Both the position numbers and the translations under genes were made by a program. A stretch of DNA of 64,000 nt from Caenorhabditis elegans (taxonomy: Eukaryota; Nematoda; Chromadorea; Rhabditida; Rhabditidae), in NCBI RefSeq assembly GCF_000002985.6, contig NC_003279.8, positions 12,896,001-12,960,000 on the forward strand. The letters are read 5' to 3'. Shown here in pieces: positions 31,890 to 42,561 of the stretch (positions within the stretch are counted from its first letter, which is position 1; each line of letters opens with the position of its first letter). The notes under the pieces were generated by a model. That model was given only the letters and a program-made list of their open reading frames with translations, was not told the origin of the DNA and ran no database searches.

Positions 31890-32430
31890 ACTTAGTTACT
31901 GATCTATTCAACATGCCAGTAACGTCACTTGGAACTGATATCAATACCTTTACACACCAGAATCAATCAATAGCTGATTGGTTGCTAACCAAACAGGACA
32001 CTATTCAAACTGTAACTTTTGGCGAGACAGAAGTGTCAACTGAGGACTTTTCAGCGATGTGGAATGAGAATCTAAAAATTACGAATTGTTTCGAATCTTA
32101 CATGATAGCAAAAGCGGGATTTCAATGTGATATCACTTTTGATCAAGAAGTTTGATTATAAACTACTCAAACTGGTTCAATCTGGATTATCTACTGAAGA
32201 GTGACAGCGTGAATATTCATCTCTATGACTTTGTATGGAATCCTGCCGATTTGAATAGATTCCTACGAAGTTGGCTACTATCAGAGTCTAACGTAAAACT
32301 GACATTCCTCGAGGTCAACATTGCAAACAGGGATTCACTTGAACAAATCCTGGACCTGCCGGAAGATTCAATCGTTAGAAATGAAGAGGAGAATAGGTAT
32401 TCAGCAAACAAATTTGTTTTGAAATCATGT
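31890..32430 (+). pseudogene. Frameshifted F-box-associated (FBA_2-like) fragment
   Basis: Frame 1 (ATG at 31913) reads MPVTSLGTDINTFTHQNQSI and onward to ITFDQEV then stop at 32153-32155. In another frame the same theme continues directly: INYSNWFNLDYLLKSDSVNI, NPADLNRFLRSWLLSESNVK, LTFLEVNI. This resembles the F-box-associated domain of worm fbxb-type proteins (LNRFLRSW motif). No F-box is found upstream, and no splice pair joins the two frames. It is best read as a truncated, frameshifted relic. Confidence 0.55.
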
Positions 32431-33397
32431 TTATTTTGGCAGAGAACAATTTGTAACTGCATGTTTTTATCGAGACGAGTTAAAAATCCGACGAAACGAC
32501 GGAAAGAAAGCTGTACTACGCACTTGTTTTGTTCCCTGGCTCGTCAGATTAGACTTTATATTTCGTGTTGTTTAAGAAAATATGTGATTTGTTCAAGAAA
32601 TAATTTAAATAAAGTGATTATCAAAATTCTTGTTACCGTAGCAAAAAAAATCTGAAAAAACAACCTTCAGAAAAGGAAACATTTGTTGAGGGCTATTGTT
32701 ATAAAATTATGTACATTTTGTATTGGTGTGCAATTTTTATGCTCTTTACGCCAATATTAAGTCCAATTTTCCATATATGAAAGTAAAAAGATTTATAGAA
32801 TTTTTCTAAATTTTTTAATGATTTTTTTCACTTTTGAAGAAAAATTGGTGCATTATTTTTGAACTCCCGAGCGTTTTCCGGCTGCAAAATTTTTTTAAAA
32901 AGTTAAAATATCCATTTTAGGCCAATTTTAAAGCTGCCGCAGCTTTCTTAACGGAAAAAATGAAAAAATTCGAATTATAAAACAAAAAATTAAGAAAAAA
33001 ATGTCAAATTTAGGCCAATTTTTAAACGGGAGTTCAAAAATAATTAAGCACTTTTTAAATTAATTTTTATGTAAAATTAGAAAATAATTTTAAAAATTAA
33101 TAGAAGTTCTACGATTTTTTGAACTGGTATATTGAGCCTTTTCTTTGTAAGTTTGGGCAAAACTTCACAAACATCTTTATTGATCTTATTTAGAAAATTA
33201 TATTTTGCAGTGAAAAAAGAATAATTTTTGTATTTTCCGTGACCGTGGATTTTAAAATTTTTATTAATTTTTTTAGATAGCTTTAAAAAATTAAAACCTT
33301 ATCAAAACGTGACATAATTTATTTGAATAATTCTTCTCGTCGAATAATACATTAGCCAGCAAAAAAAATTTATTACTAGTTCGCAGTACTTTTCACA
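32431..33397. other. AT-rich intergenic region with an inverted repeat
   Basis: GTGCATTATTTTTGAACTCC (about 32849) is mirrored near 33030-33051 (GGGAGTTCAAAAATAATTAA). Both inner sides contain TTTAGGCCAATTTT. The rest is AT-rich and leads to the promoter of the MSP-like gene. Confidence 0.5.
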
Positions 33398-35069
33398 ATG
33401 GCAGACTATGATGACGATAAAGATGGTAAGAAGGCGTTATTTATTATCGAAACTAACGAAAATGTCTCTACAGAACGTAATCCATTCTGCTGTGCGAATG
33501 ATAAATGTGAGTGTGGTGGGCTCTCTGACATGAGCATATCGACAATTCTCAAGTTCAATCCTCTATACATGGATATTCAACCATCAAAATTCATTCTGTC
33601 ACCAGATGCTGATAAGCCAACAAAGTATGTGATCAAGTGTCTATCGAAAGTTAAGCAAGAAGTTATTGTGAATATGTACAGTTACATATTTGAAATTCAA
33701 AATAGTCGCCACAAATACGGTGTCTTCACTCAATTCTATCATGTTTTTGAGCCAGGACAAACGATGGATCTCATTATTGGAATAAGGGCTTCTAAAGTGA
33801 GTTGGAATTATCTGTAAGCTATTGAAGCCTAAAAAGCTTGAAATTTGAAGCTGTACCACAAATGTAGGGGTACTGTAGGGGTACAGTAGGAGTACTGTAG
33901 GGTTACTGTAGGAACACTGTTTTATTTTAGAAAGTTCGTGTTTTTGGCTTTAGAGAAGGGTTGTACTAGGTCGAGGCAGGTGACGGAATATAACCGAAGT
34001 TCTGTAGTAGGGATACTGTAGGGGTACTGTAGGGATAATGTAGGGGTACTGTAGGGGTACTGTAAGATTACTGTAGGGATACTGTATTAAAAAAAAAATT
34101 GTGTTTATGGCTTTAGAAAATGTACTAGGTCGGGGTAGGTAAGGGAATAGCGCTGAGACACAGTACTGTAGGGGTACTGTAGTTTTGGAAAATTGGAATT
34201 TAAGCATTCGAAGAGATATTTGGTAGGGAACACGTAGGCACTATGTAGGGTTACTGTTGTTTTGGAAGCTCGGAGTTTCAAGGTTTTTAAGAAGTATTGG
34301 GTAGGGCTTGATGAGAGGTAGCGTCGAGGTACTGTATTGGTACTCTAGGGGTATTGTAGGGTTACTGTATGTATCAGTACCTCGGAGCTATCCCCTCACC
34401 AATCTCAACACAATATCCCAGACACATCAATTTTGTGTACTCTTCTCGAACTATGATGAAAAGTTGACCGAGAGGACTTCTCAGAATACTTAATACCCCG
34501 AAAGTTCAGTTTTCAAACAAAAACGTTTATATATAAACTATAAATTACCAATTTTTCAGGATCTCTCATTCACGGAACTGGCCTTGGAACACTTGATGAA
34601 TCCATTCGGAGTCCTTCAAATCTCCCATTATCGTTCATGGAAAAAAGATGATAGTGATAAGGAATGGTTCAATAAAATCAATGGTCGTGCGTGTATTCAC
34701 AAGTTGGACAGAAATTACTATGGTCATTGGGAGGTGAAGCTTGCGGTGGAACATGAGACTGATGACATTAAAGATCGCAAAAAGGTGTTTGCAGTCAAAC
34801 TGCTCAAAACAGTCGAGAAGAAAGCCGATGAGATTCGTGAGAAGAAGAAGAAAGCGTTTCCGCTCATGTTGAAAGATTATCACCCTGCACCCAAGTCCGA
34901 TTATAGCGGGTATTCCGCTATGACAGTGTTTGAGGGTGTGCCCAGTGCGAAGTTGGATGCGAACAATCTCAAATCGGTAGAGCAGAAGACGGCGGCGGTG
35001 AAGGAGCCAGAGCCCATTTCGACTGTGGCGCCTATCAAGAAGAAGAAGAAGATTTTGGGATGTTGTTAG
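33398..35069 (+). CDS. MSP-like (PapD/Ig-fold) protein with basic tail and C-terminal CC
   Basis: Exons 33398-33796 and 34560-35069 join in phase to 302 residues. After an acidic start (MADYDDDKDGKK), residues about 50-135 look like an MSP-type beta-sandwich: LYMDIQPSKFILSPDADKPT, KYVIKCLSKVKQEVIVNMYS, FEPGQTMDLIIGIR. A second part (IHKLDRNYYGHWEVKLAVEH) is followed by a Lys/Glu helix (VEKKADEIREKKKKAF). The end is KKKKKILGCC. A polybasic stretch plus final Cys-Cys is a candidate lipidation signal, as in CC-type prenylated proteins, though nothing else suggests a GTPase. MSP-domain proteins are abundant in worms, many sperm-linked. The fold assignment is tentative; the gene structure is well supported. 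Confidence 0.65.
33862..34372. repeat. GGTACTGTAGG minisatellite in intron of the MSP-like gene
   Basis: Clusters of a 10-11 bp unit (GGGGTACTGTA and GGGTTACTGTA) occur at about 33866-33915, 34010-34092, 34160-34182 and 34326-34372. Interspersed GGTCGAGGCAGGTGACGGAA (33969) and GGTCGGGGTAGGTAAGGGAA (34128) show a larger repeated period. Confidence 0.7.
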
Positions 35070-36036
35070 AGAACTATGGATTTGTAGAGATAGAGAATAA
35101 ACGTTTTGGAGCTAATTTTTTGGAAAAACTTTGAGGTTGTCCTATAGAAGTTGCGCGGCCATTTTTTTTGGAAATTGTGCTCTTGTGCTCACAGTTTTTG
35201 AGCAATCTCGATGAAAAGTAGAGAAGACAGTTACTCGAACGACACGGTAGTGAAATTGCTGAACTTATTTGAAGTTAGATATTGTTTGCAATATTTACAT
35301 ATTGTATATTTTCTTACAATTAGGTGCATATTTGTGAAAAACCCTTTTTTCAGAACTTTTTCTTTTTCTCATAATTCTTTCGGAAATTTACATAAAAAGA
35401 AACACATAGAGATATCTGTAATTCCTGAATATAAACTTACTTTTGATTGGAAATTTCAAAAATATGCTCAAAAACTGTCTTGCACTGTGCCTATCCACAG
35501 ATTTACTTTTTTTTCCCGGACTATTTCAGACTCAAAATTTCCCCTCTAAAATCGTTTTTTCTTTTTGATAATTGTACATTTTCACCGATTCACAATACTC
35601 CTCCGTAAATACCTTCTCTCTGTAAGTCTCACAGTGTAGAACCACTATCTCGCTTCACCTCTTATCGGAATTCAACATTTTTCCCGGCTTCTCTTTTCTG
35701 CTCTTCTCCTCGTGAAATGTTGTTTATTCCCATTTTTCAAATTTTTCCTTCATTCGTCTTCATATTTTAGGAGAATGAAACTATTAATTATCGTAAAAAA
35801 CATTATAAAAAAAATTTTGGACACTTTTATTTCTATTCAAAAAGTAGTATTTTTCATATGAAATTTCAAAAAATTGTTTAAGTTTTGTTATAATATTTTG
35901 TTATTTTACACTGCCACTTTGAAGTCGAAAATTGTTTAACTGAAAAACACTATTACAAATATTCTTTGGTAAAATATTGAAATTTTTATGGCTGGTTTTT
36001 TAAAATTTTTTTAAACCAAACTTATCAATTTTCAAG
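35070..36036. other. Intergenic region
   Basis: AGAGAATAAACG at about 35092 is a likely polyadenylation signal for the MSP-like gene. A 112-codon ORF at 35211 is AT-rich, Phe/Lys/Ser-biased and unrelated to anything I recognise. The last 250 bases presumably hold the promoter of the first ANTH gene. Confidence 0.45.
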
Positions 36037-37751
36037 ATGAATCGCTCACTTCTCCGCGCTCAAGAGGAGGCTGTGCGAAAAGCAATAACAGAAGACGAGG
36101 CACCATTAAAACCAAAACACTCGAGAACTATAATAGTTGGAACGCACAAGGCAAAGTCATCTGAAATGTTTTGGAACTTGTTAGAGTCGATTCAGTTGGA
36201 AAAGCATCCTGTAATGACTTGGAAGTTTTGTAATTTGGTCCACAAGCTGCTCCAGGAAGGGCATTCAACGGTTCCTCAGGAGACTTATAGGTTGGGAAGT
36301 TTTACTGATTCCTAATTCAATGCTCTTCAGACATTTGAATCGATTCAAGCAACTTGCTCATTACTGGATACACAGAGGTAGCTATGGCCCATGTATTCAG
36401 GCATATTGTCAGTTGCTCCACGATCGAGTCACTTTTCATCACAAGCATCCATTTTTTCCTGGAAATTTAGATTTGACAAACTCACAGATGCAAATATTGC
36501 AAGGAAATGTGGTAAAAATGTTGGAGATAACAAGTGATCTAATGAGCCAGATGGATTTACTACTTGTGTTGCAGGAAAGAGGTTGGTTAGAGAGTCGGAA
36601 ATCGCATACTAATTGAACGGTTGAGCGCATTTGTTATACAATGCTAGGCAATAATACATATATCCCCCTTCTAGTTTTTTGATAATTTTGCTAACTTTTC
36701 AAATAGGTAGAACTCCGAAACAAAGAATGCTATCGTAAAATTTTCAACTAATACCTTTGTTTTTCAGTATATGAAATGATAAACACACGTCGCTGGAATT
36801 CTCTCATTCCACAAGAATGCATGCTGCTGCCTCTAATAAGTGTTATCCAGGAGACCAGTAAAATCCTCAATTATATTGTCCATATCATGTTCAAACTTCA
36901 CACTGCCGCCAGATGTATTGGAAGGCTTTAGTTCTAGATTCAAAATAATTTCCGATAAAACAAAAACGTTCTATGAATACTCATCAACGCTTCAGTATTT
37001 CAAATATCTTGTCACAGTTCCAACATTACCATCGAATATACCAGAGTTTATGCGGAGATCAGGCGGGAATTTTACTGAAAAAGAATCAGAAGCGTCAAGT
37101 TCGTCGAGGCTGGATTCAAGAGAAGATCACACGAGTGTGTTAAATTGTGTTGCTGAAAATGAAAGGCTTTCCAAAGAGATATTCATGCAACAGGTGAGAT
37201 ATCTTTTACAATAGTGATCTTGTCTCTTGTACCTACTGTACCTACCGTGTTGTTGTACCTACCTTGTACCTACCTACCGTGTACTGTTTTAGTCCATACG
37301 TGAGTTCCCTGGAGTAGTCAGAATTTGAATTTCGAGCTAGGGTATAAACTTAAAAATCAGTAAAGGGTACAAGCAAAAAGTCACAGAAAAAAAAAACTTT
37401 TCCTGGTTTTCCAGGCCCTCAACCGCATTGAACAATATGAGAACCGTTTAATACAAATGCACGGGGAATTCGAATATGCCAAGCGAGAAGCTGATGAACA
37501 TCGAAAGGAGGTTCAGAGACTTAGATGTTTGTTTTAAATTTTCTTTACAAGCGCCTGCCAGGGACCTACTCTAAGAAATTAGAATGTATAAAGGCACGTA
37601 GGCAGGCAGGAGCACGTACCTGATTTTTTAGTATTGTTTTCAAATAAAGTTAAAATTTCCAGACGAGTTGGCACTCCGTGATGCATCCAGAAATCAAAAT
37701 CAAGCGGCTCTTTATGACACTCCTCCTGATGGGTTCAGCAACAAATTTTGA
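36037..37751 (+). pseudogene. HIP1-like ANTH/coiled-coil gene, frameshifted copy
   Basis: Exons 36037-36290, 36331-36581, 36768-37193, 37415-37526 and 37663-37751 follow the structure of the intact paralogue downstream. The ANTH region is clear: LKPKHSRTIIVGTHKAKSSE, MTWKFCNLVHKLLQEGHSTV, RVTFHHKHPFFPGN, LLPLISVIQETSKILNY. In exon 3, after HIMFKLH, the reading shifts: compared with the paralogue and HIP1R-type sequence (KLHS..PP..LEG) five bases are missing, so the frame runs into a stop near 36930. The other frame continues LPPDVLEGFSSRFKIISDKT, QYFKYLVTVPTLPSNIPEF, then the coiled coil IEQYENRLIQMHGEFEYAKR. All splice sites remain intact, so the lesion is young. Either a pseudogene or a truncated ANTH-only product of about 220 residues. 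Confidence 0.75.
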
Positions 37752-38766
37752 AGAGAAATTTTCATGATACTTAGAAGAAAAATAATATATTGCATTGACA
37801 ATAAATGTATTTTATTCGTACTGCTATTGGAGTTATCCAACCAAGCTTACCGTTATGTAATTTATTTTTAACAAGAAGTAAAAAACAAATGAGGTTAATT
37901 TTCAATGGGAAGGCTGATAAAATGGGGAAATTACAGAAAACATATTTAAAAAAACCTCGGAACCACACTTATACAAATAACGAAAAGATATATTTCGCCT
38001 ACATTTGTGCATTGTACCTGAAAATAAAATAGGTTTCCAATTAATACCTTCTCTTCATTCAAAGACACTATCTCTTGCCTCACCTCTTCGGAATTCACAG
38101 CTATTGCCGTTTTCTTTCGTGACATTTTTGCTCTTTTTTGTAAAATTTTGTTTATTTCATTTTCTAACTAATTGATTGGTTTTTCTTCCATTTGCCACCT
38201 AATTCTTAAAGTTCTCCGAAACCGGAAGTTTTTTATACGACTATTTGGAAAATACTGTTATTAATAATATGCGAGCGGTTAAGGGCAGCTTATTTATTAA
38301 TTATTATTGGTTTTACAATTAGCAAGATATGAAAGAAATTGATATATTCTTTTTTGTCACTTATTGCTTTTCATAGCTCCAATAAACTTGGCGTATTTTT
38401 TATTTTTTATCTACGACCGCACTGTGATTAGTATTGCATTCCATTTGTTCAATTTTGACAGCATATATCTAACTTCAGTTGTCATTTGTCCTGTACAAAA
38501 ACTGTAAACAGACAAAATATTTGTTAGTTTCTTTGCTATAGATTTACAGTTAATTGATCTTTGATATCTTCTAAATGAACCGAGATATAAAATTTTAAAG
38601 TGAAGTTGTTGGGTGAAATACTAGTAGAGAATGTATTATGGTACCTATAGATTCTAGGTCAAAAGTCTTATGAAGCCTTTAACTCACGGATGCATTTACT
38701 TGCCATCTCTGAACCTGAGATTTTGAGGGAACTCCAAACTTCTAAAACCTATCATCAATTTCCAGA
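37752..38766. other. Intergenic region between ANTH paralogues
   Basis: GACAATAAATGT at 37796-37807 is a plausible polyadenylation signal and is also present after the second paralogue (about 41330). The remainder is AT-rich without recognisable repeats or genes. About 100 bases before 38767 are pyrimidine-rich and likely promoter or trans-splice sequence. Confidence 0.45.
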
Positions 38767-41252
38767 ATGGATCGCGATGCATTCTTTCGAGGCCAATTTC
38801 AGGCTGTGCAAAAGGCCATCACAAAAGACGAGACACCTTTAAAACCAAAACACTTGGAAACTATACTACTAGGAACGCACACTGAAAAGTCATCTGCAAT
38901 ATTTTGGAGCTCAGTGAAGAAGATTAAGCTGGAAAATCATCCTGTGCTCACGTGGAAATTCTGTCTTCTGGTTCATAAATTGCTTCGGGACGGACATCCG
39001 GTGGTCCCCAAAGAGGCTTATAGAAATGAAAAGCGATTCACGCAACTTGCTCTTCATTGGAAGGATAAGAGGGACTATGGGCCATGCATTGACGCATATT
39101 GCAAGTTATTACACGATCGAGTCATTTTCCACCACAAACGTCCATATTTTCCTGGAAATCTGTTTGTGAGCCCTTTACAACTTGATACAATGGGAAGAGA
39201 TCTGAGCAGAATGTTGAGATTAACTGGTGATATGATGCATCAGATGGACTCACTTTTGGCATTCCAGGAGAAAGGTTGGTAAAGCTTCTATGGTAGAAAA
39301 GTCGCGGTTTTACTCTGTGTACTCACAATTTCTCACGAGTAGGTATTTTCTCTATCCCGGAATACCCGCTTTTGGCAGCAATATTCTGGGATGTGCGGTA
39401 ATTTTTATGATAATCTAACTTTTTTTTAAATCTAAAATAGATATAGAAGTGTAGAAAAAAGTTTGTTCCATCTGAAAATAATATTTATATTCTCGCCAAA
39501 AACTTTCGGAAAGGACCGGAAAATGTTTCATATGATTTGAAGAACGTAGAGAAAATTATACGTTCAAGAAATTTAGAAATAGTTCCAGGAAAAATTGAGG
39601 TTTTAAGTTGTAATTGCTCAGAACTTAGTTATATAATATTTATGTTGCTCGAAAATTTCCGGAAAACAGGAAAAAACGTTCCATCTGCAAAGAAGGCTTA
39701 GAAAATTTAGAATTTGATTTCAATTTTGAGTACGCCAGTCGGAGCACGCGCTTCAGCGCGTGCGAACGGCTGGTATATATATACAGTGCGTACAAGTTCT
39801 ATACGCCACCCTCTAAATTTATGCCTGTGGCCACGTCTGTGCTTTTAAAAAAATTTCTGTTGATGCCATTCGATTCCAAATCTTAAAAAACGTATAGGCC
39901 CAAATTTTCATGACCTTACCTCAATAATTAAAACAATGTTCAATAAATCGAAAAATTGGCCGTACAACTTCTATACGCCACCCTCGATTTTTTGATGATT
40001 TTTCAAAAATTTACAATTTTTGAGAAGAAGTTGAACAGCACATTAATAAATTTGAGTGAATTTCGGTGCACAGTAGCTTTTCCTACAACCATAGAACAAT
40101 TTTGCCCCAATTCGCAGATCCATGGAGTGCCAATGGCACCAGAGGGCCTGAAACGTGGACTGTATATATATATATGATAATTATACTTATTGAGTGGTAA
40201 CGCGTATTTGAATCGTCTTTGGAATTACATGGGGATTCAAAAACTCAATTGCCACACCTTTGACACTTATTGGTGCATTTCAGTATATCTATTGTCCAAC
40301 TCATCTCCACGATGGGATCCTAATACTCCACAAGGTCAATGCCTGATGCTTCCTCTGATAAGTGTAATAATGGATACCTGGCCATTCTTTATTTATATCG
40401 TCAGAATGATGTACAATCTGCACAGTAACGTGTCGCCACACGAATTGGAAGGCTATCGTTCCCGATTTCAGACAATTTTCGAGAAAACTAAACAATTCTA
40501 CGAAGAGTGCTCAAAACATCAGTATTTTAGATGTTTTGTTCAAATTCCAACATTTCCATTGCATGCACCTAACTTTTTTACACAGTCAGATCTTGAATCT
40601 TATCAAACATATCTAATTGGAGAATCCAAGAAACTGACTGAAACAGTAACACCAGCAGAAGAGGTGAGATTCTTTATACAACAGTAATGTTATAGCGATT
40701 CAGTGAACACACGTAGAAGTGGGAAAAATAAGTGAAACTTTTCTAAAAAGTAGCACATTCATTCAAATTTTAGTTTACCGCGTAAATATTTTTGAACAGC
40801 TTTAGGTTCAATTTCATGACAGGGTTCGATTAATCTCAAGAAATTGGTGACACCAGTTATGCCTAGAGTTAGAGTCATGTACTATAAGTTCAACAAAGAG
40901 GAATAGTCACAGTAAAAACATTTTCCCGGTTTTTCAGGCCCGCACCCGAATTGAACATTATGAAAACCGTTTAAAAGAAATGCACGGGGAATTCCAGCAT
41001 GTGAGACGAGAAGCTGATGAAAATCGAGAGGAGGTTCAGAGACTCAGATGTTTGTTTTAATTTTCCTCAGACGGCACCGGTATTAGAATGTATACAGGCA
41101 CCTAGGCAGGCAGGAGCACGTGCCTGATTTCTAAATATGGTTTTCAAATAAAGTTACTTTCAGACGAGTTGGCACTCCGCGATGCTTCTAGGACTCAAAA
41201 TCAAGCGGCTATCTATGACACTCCTCCGGATGAGTTCAGCATTAAATTTTAA
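38767..41252 (+). CDS. ANTH-domain protein related to HIP1/HIP1R, lacking the actin-binding end
   Basis: Exons 38767-39274, 40284-40663, 40938-41049 and 41164-41252 give 362 residues in phase. Residues about 15-275 form an ANTH domain: LKPKHLETILLGTHTEKSSA, VLTWKFCLLVHKLLRDGHPV, HKRPYFPGNLFVSPLQLDT, GQCLMLPLISVIMDTWPFF, LHSNVSPHELEGYRSRFQTI. ANTH domains bind PtdIns(4,5)P2 and act in clathrin-mediated endocytosis. The HIP1-type QYF(K/R) and IP.(L/F)P motifs are present. Residues about 297-350 start a coiled coil (IEHYENRLKEMHGEFQHVRR). The protein then ends at DTPPDEFSIKF, without the long coiled coil and talin-like THATCH domain of HIP1R (C. elegans hipr-1). It could compete with or regulate full-length HIP1R at membranes. 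Intron 1 (1.0 kb) carries repeats. Confidence 0.8.
39734..40185. repeat. Repeat cluster in intron 1 of the ANTH gene
   Basis: A short palindrome GCACGCGCTTCAGCGCGTGC lies at about 39742-39762, followed by CGAACGGCTGGTATATATA. ACTTCTATACGCCACCCTC occurs at about 39964 and its near copy AGTTCTATACGCCACCCTC at about 39795. A (TA)n tail is at about 40163-40175. A related fragment (GCGAACGACTGGTTGTATAT) is at about 49806 in an acox intron. Confidence 0.6.
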
Positions 41253-42561
41253 AAGGAACTTTTCATAATCATCATTACTCCACTCAAAGTAGAACATCTC
41301 AGCATGTTTACATTCATTTAATATTTCATTAACAATAAATGTATTTTAATACTATTACTGGATATCCAGCTTTTCACAAAGCTAACCGATATGAAATTTT
41401 TAAAAAATACCGGAATGTACAAATGAGGTCAATTTTAAGGTAACGTTTATTGATCAAGAGCAGAACAGAATAAAACAAAAATCCGATAATAAACCGACCA
41501 ACTTCAGAACAAAAATCCCAACAGACGCGATTTCTTCGTTAATTACAAAATAATATTAAACTAGCTGATGATTAAACTGACTTCAACTTTGAGAAATTTT
41601 ATCAAAAGATCACAGTTTCTTCCACACAGAATACATCACTTTCTCTGCCTACATAATTTTTATCCCCCTTTTCTAATGTTATCACTTTTTGTCAATTCAC
41701 TGGTTCAAAATTCTGACTATGAGAGTCACAATATAGCCTACATGTTACATGACTTCTTCCAATTCCCCCTTCCCATGCAATTTTCAATATCACGTTCCGT
41801 GACTACACTGTAGTCAATGGACATAAATGATTGGAAAATGGACGGTACAATGTGGTGTGGTGATAAGAGAGTTATCACCTCCTCCTTTCGTCTTCTATTT
41901 CTCTTTTGGTTTTGATGATCATTCTCTCGTCTTCTTATCATTTAAATTGAGTGCAGAGGCAGGTAGAAAAACTGAATTTATATTCAGTGGTTTTTTTTTC
42001 AAATTGTTAGTATTGCAGGTGTTAAGTTGAACGATTTATGAGCTCTTTTTCTAGACAGGCTTCTTTTTGATAAGAAATACTTTTTTGTATATTTTTTACA
42101 ACTTTTCTGCTAACAGTGCCCTAACTGGGATATGAGACGAAATATGTAATCTAACAGATCTTTTTTTACAGTAACTATAGTTGTGTAATGTAGATACGGT
42201 ATTTCCAAATTAAACTGAGATATAATATAAAAAATAGGCTAAAAATAAGATCAAGCTCTCGAAGAAACTGATCTGAAGCTCTTGCCAATTACATGCAGCT
42301 TCTGTAATTCATTTTTTCATATATTTAAGTTTCACTAAGATACCGTATTTCCTCTTTTTTTTGTAGATGCATTTTTATAAGTCTAAGTTTTAACTGTCAT
42401 GGCAGGTGTAATACTTTTTGAACCGCTGCGTTAGATTCGAGCCAAGAGTTTCAATTTTCGTACAACTTATTGATATTTTTTAACTTTGTAGTACTTCGTA
42501 CTTATCAATTTCAACCACATATGTTTTTTTTTCAAATTTTTAAAACTTTGTCAGTTTTAGT
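41253..42561. other. Intergenic region upstream of the acox cluster
   Basis: CAATAAATGTAT at about 41332 is the likely polyadenylation signal of the ANTH gene. The rest is AT-rich with no repeats or exons I can support; small ORFs at 41568-42030 are not convincing. The acox-1.1 promoter should lie in the last few hundred bases. TCAGTTTTAG ends at 42560, one base before the ATG, and is a probable trans-splice acceptor. Confidence 0.45.

Noticed and set aside
35211-35549. 112-codon ORF after the MSP-like gene
   Set aside because: AT-rich, no recognisable domain, no sign of conserved splicing or start context.
36865-36920. Intron that might rescue the frameshift in the first ANTH copy
   Set aside because: The only GT...CCGCCAG pair spans about 35 bases and would restore the wrong frame.
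41568-42030. Small ORFs before acox-1.1
   Set aside because: Overlapping frames on both strands in AT-rich DNA without domain or splice support.
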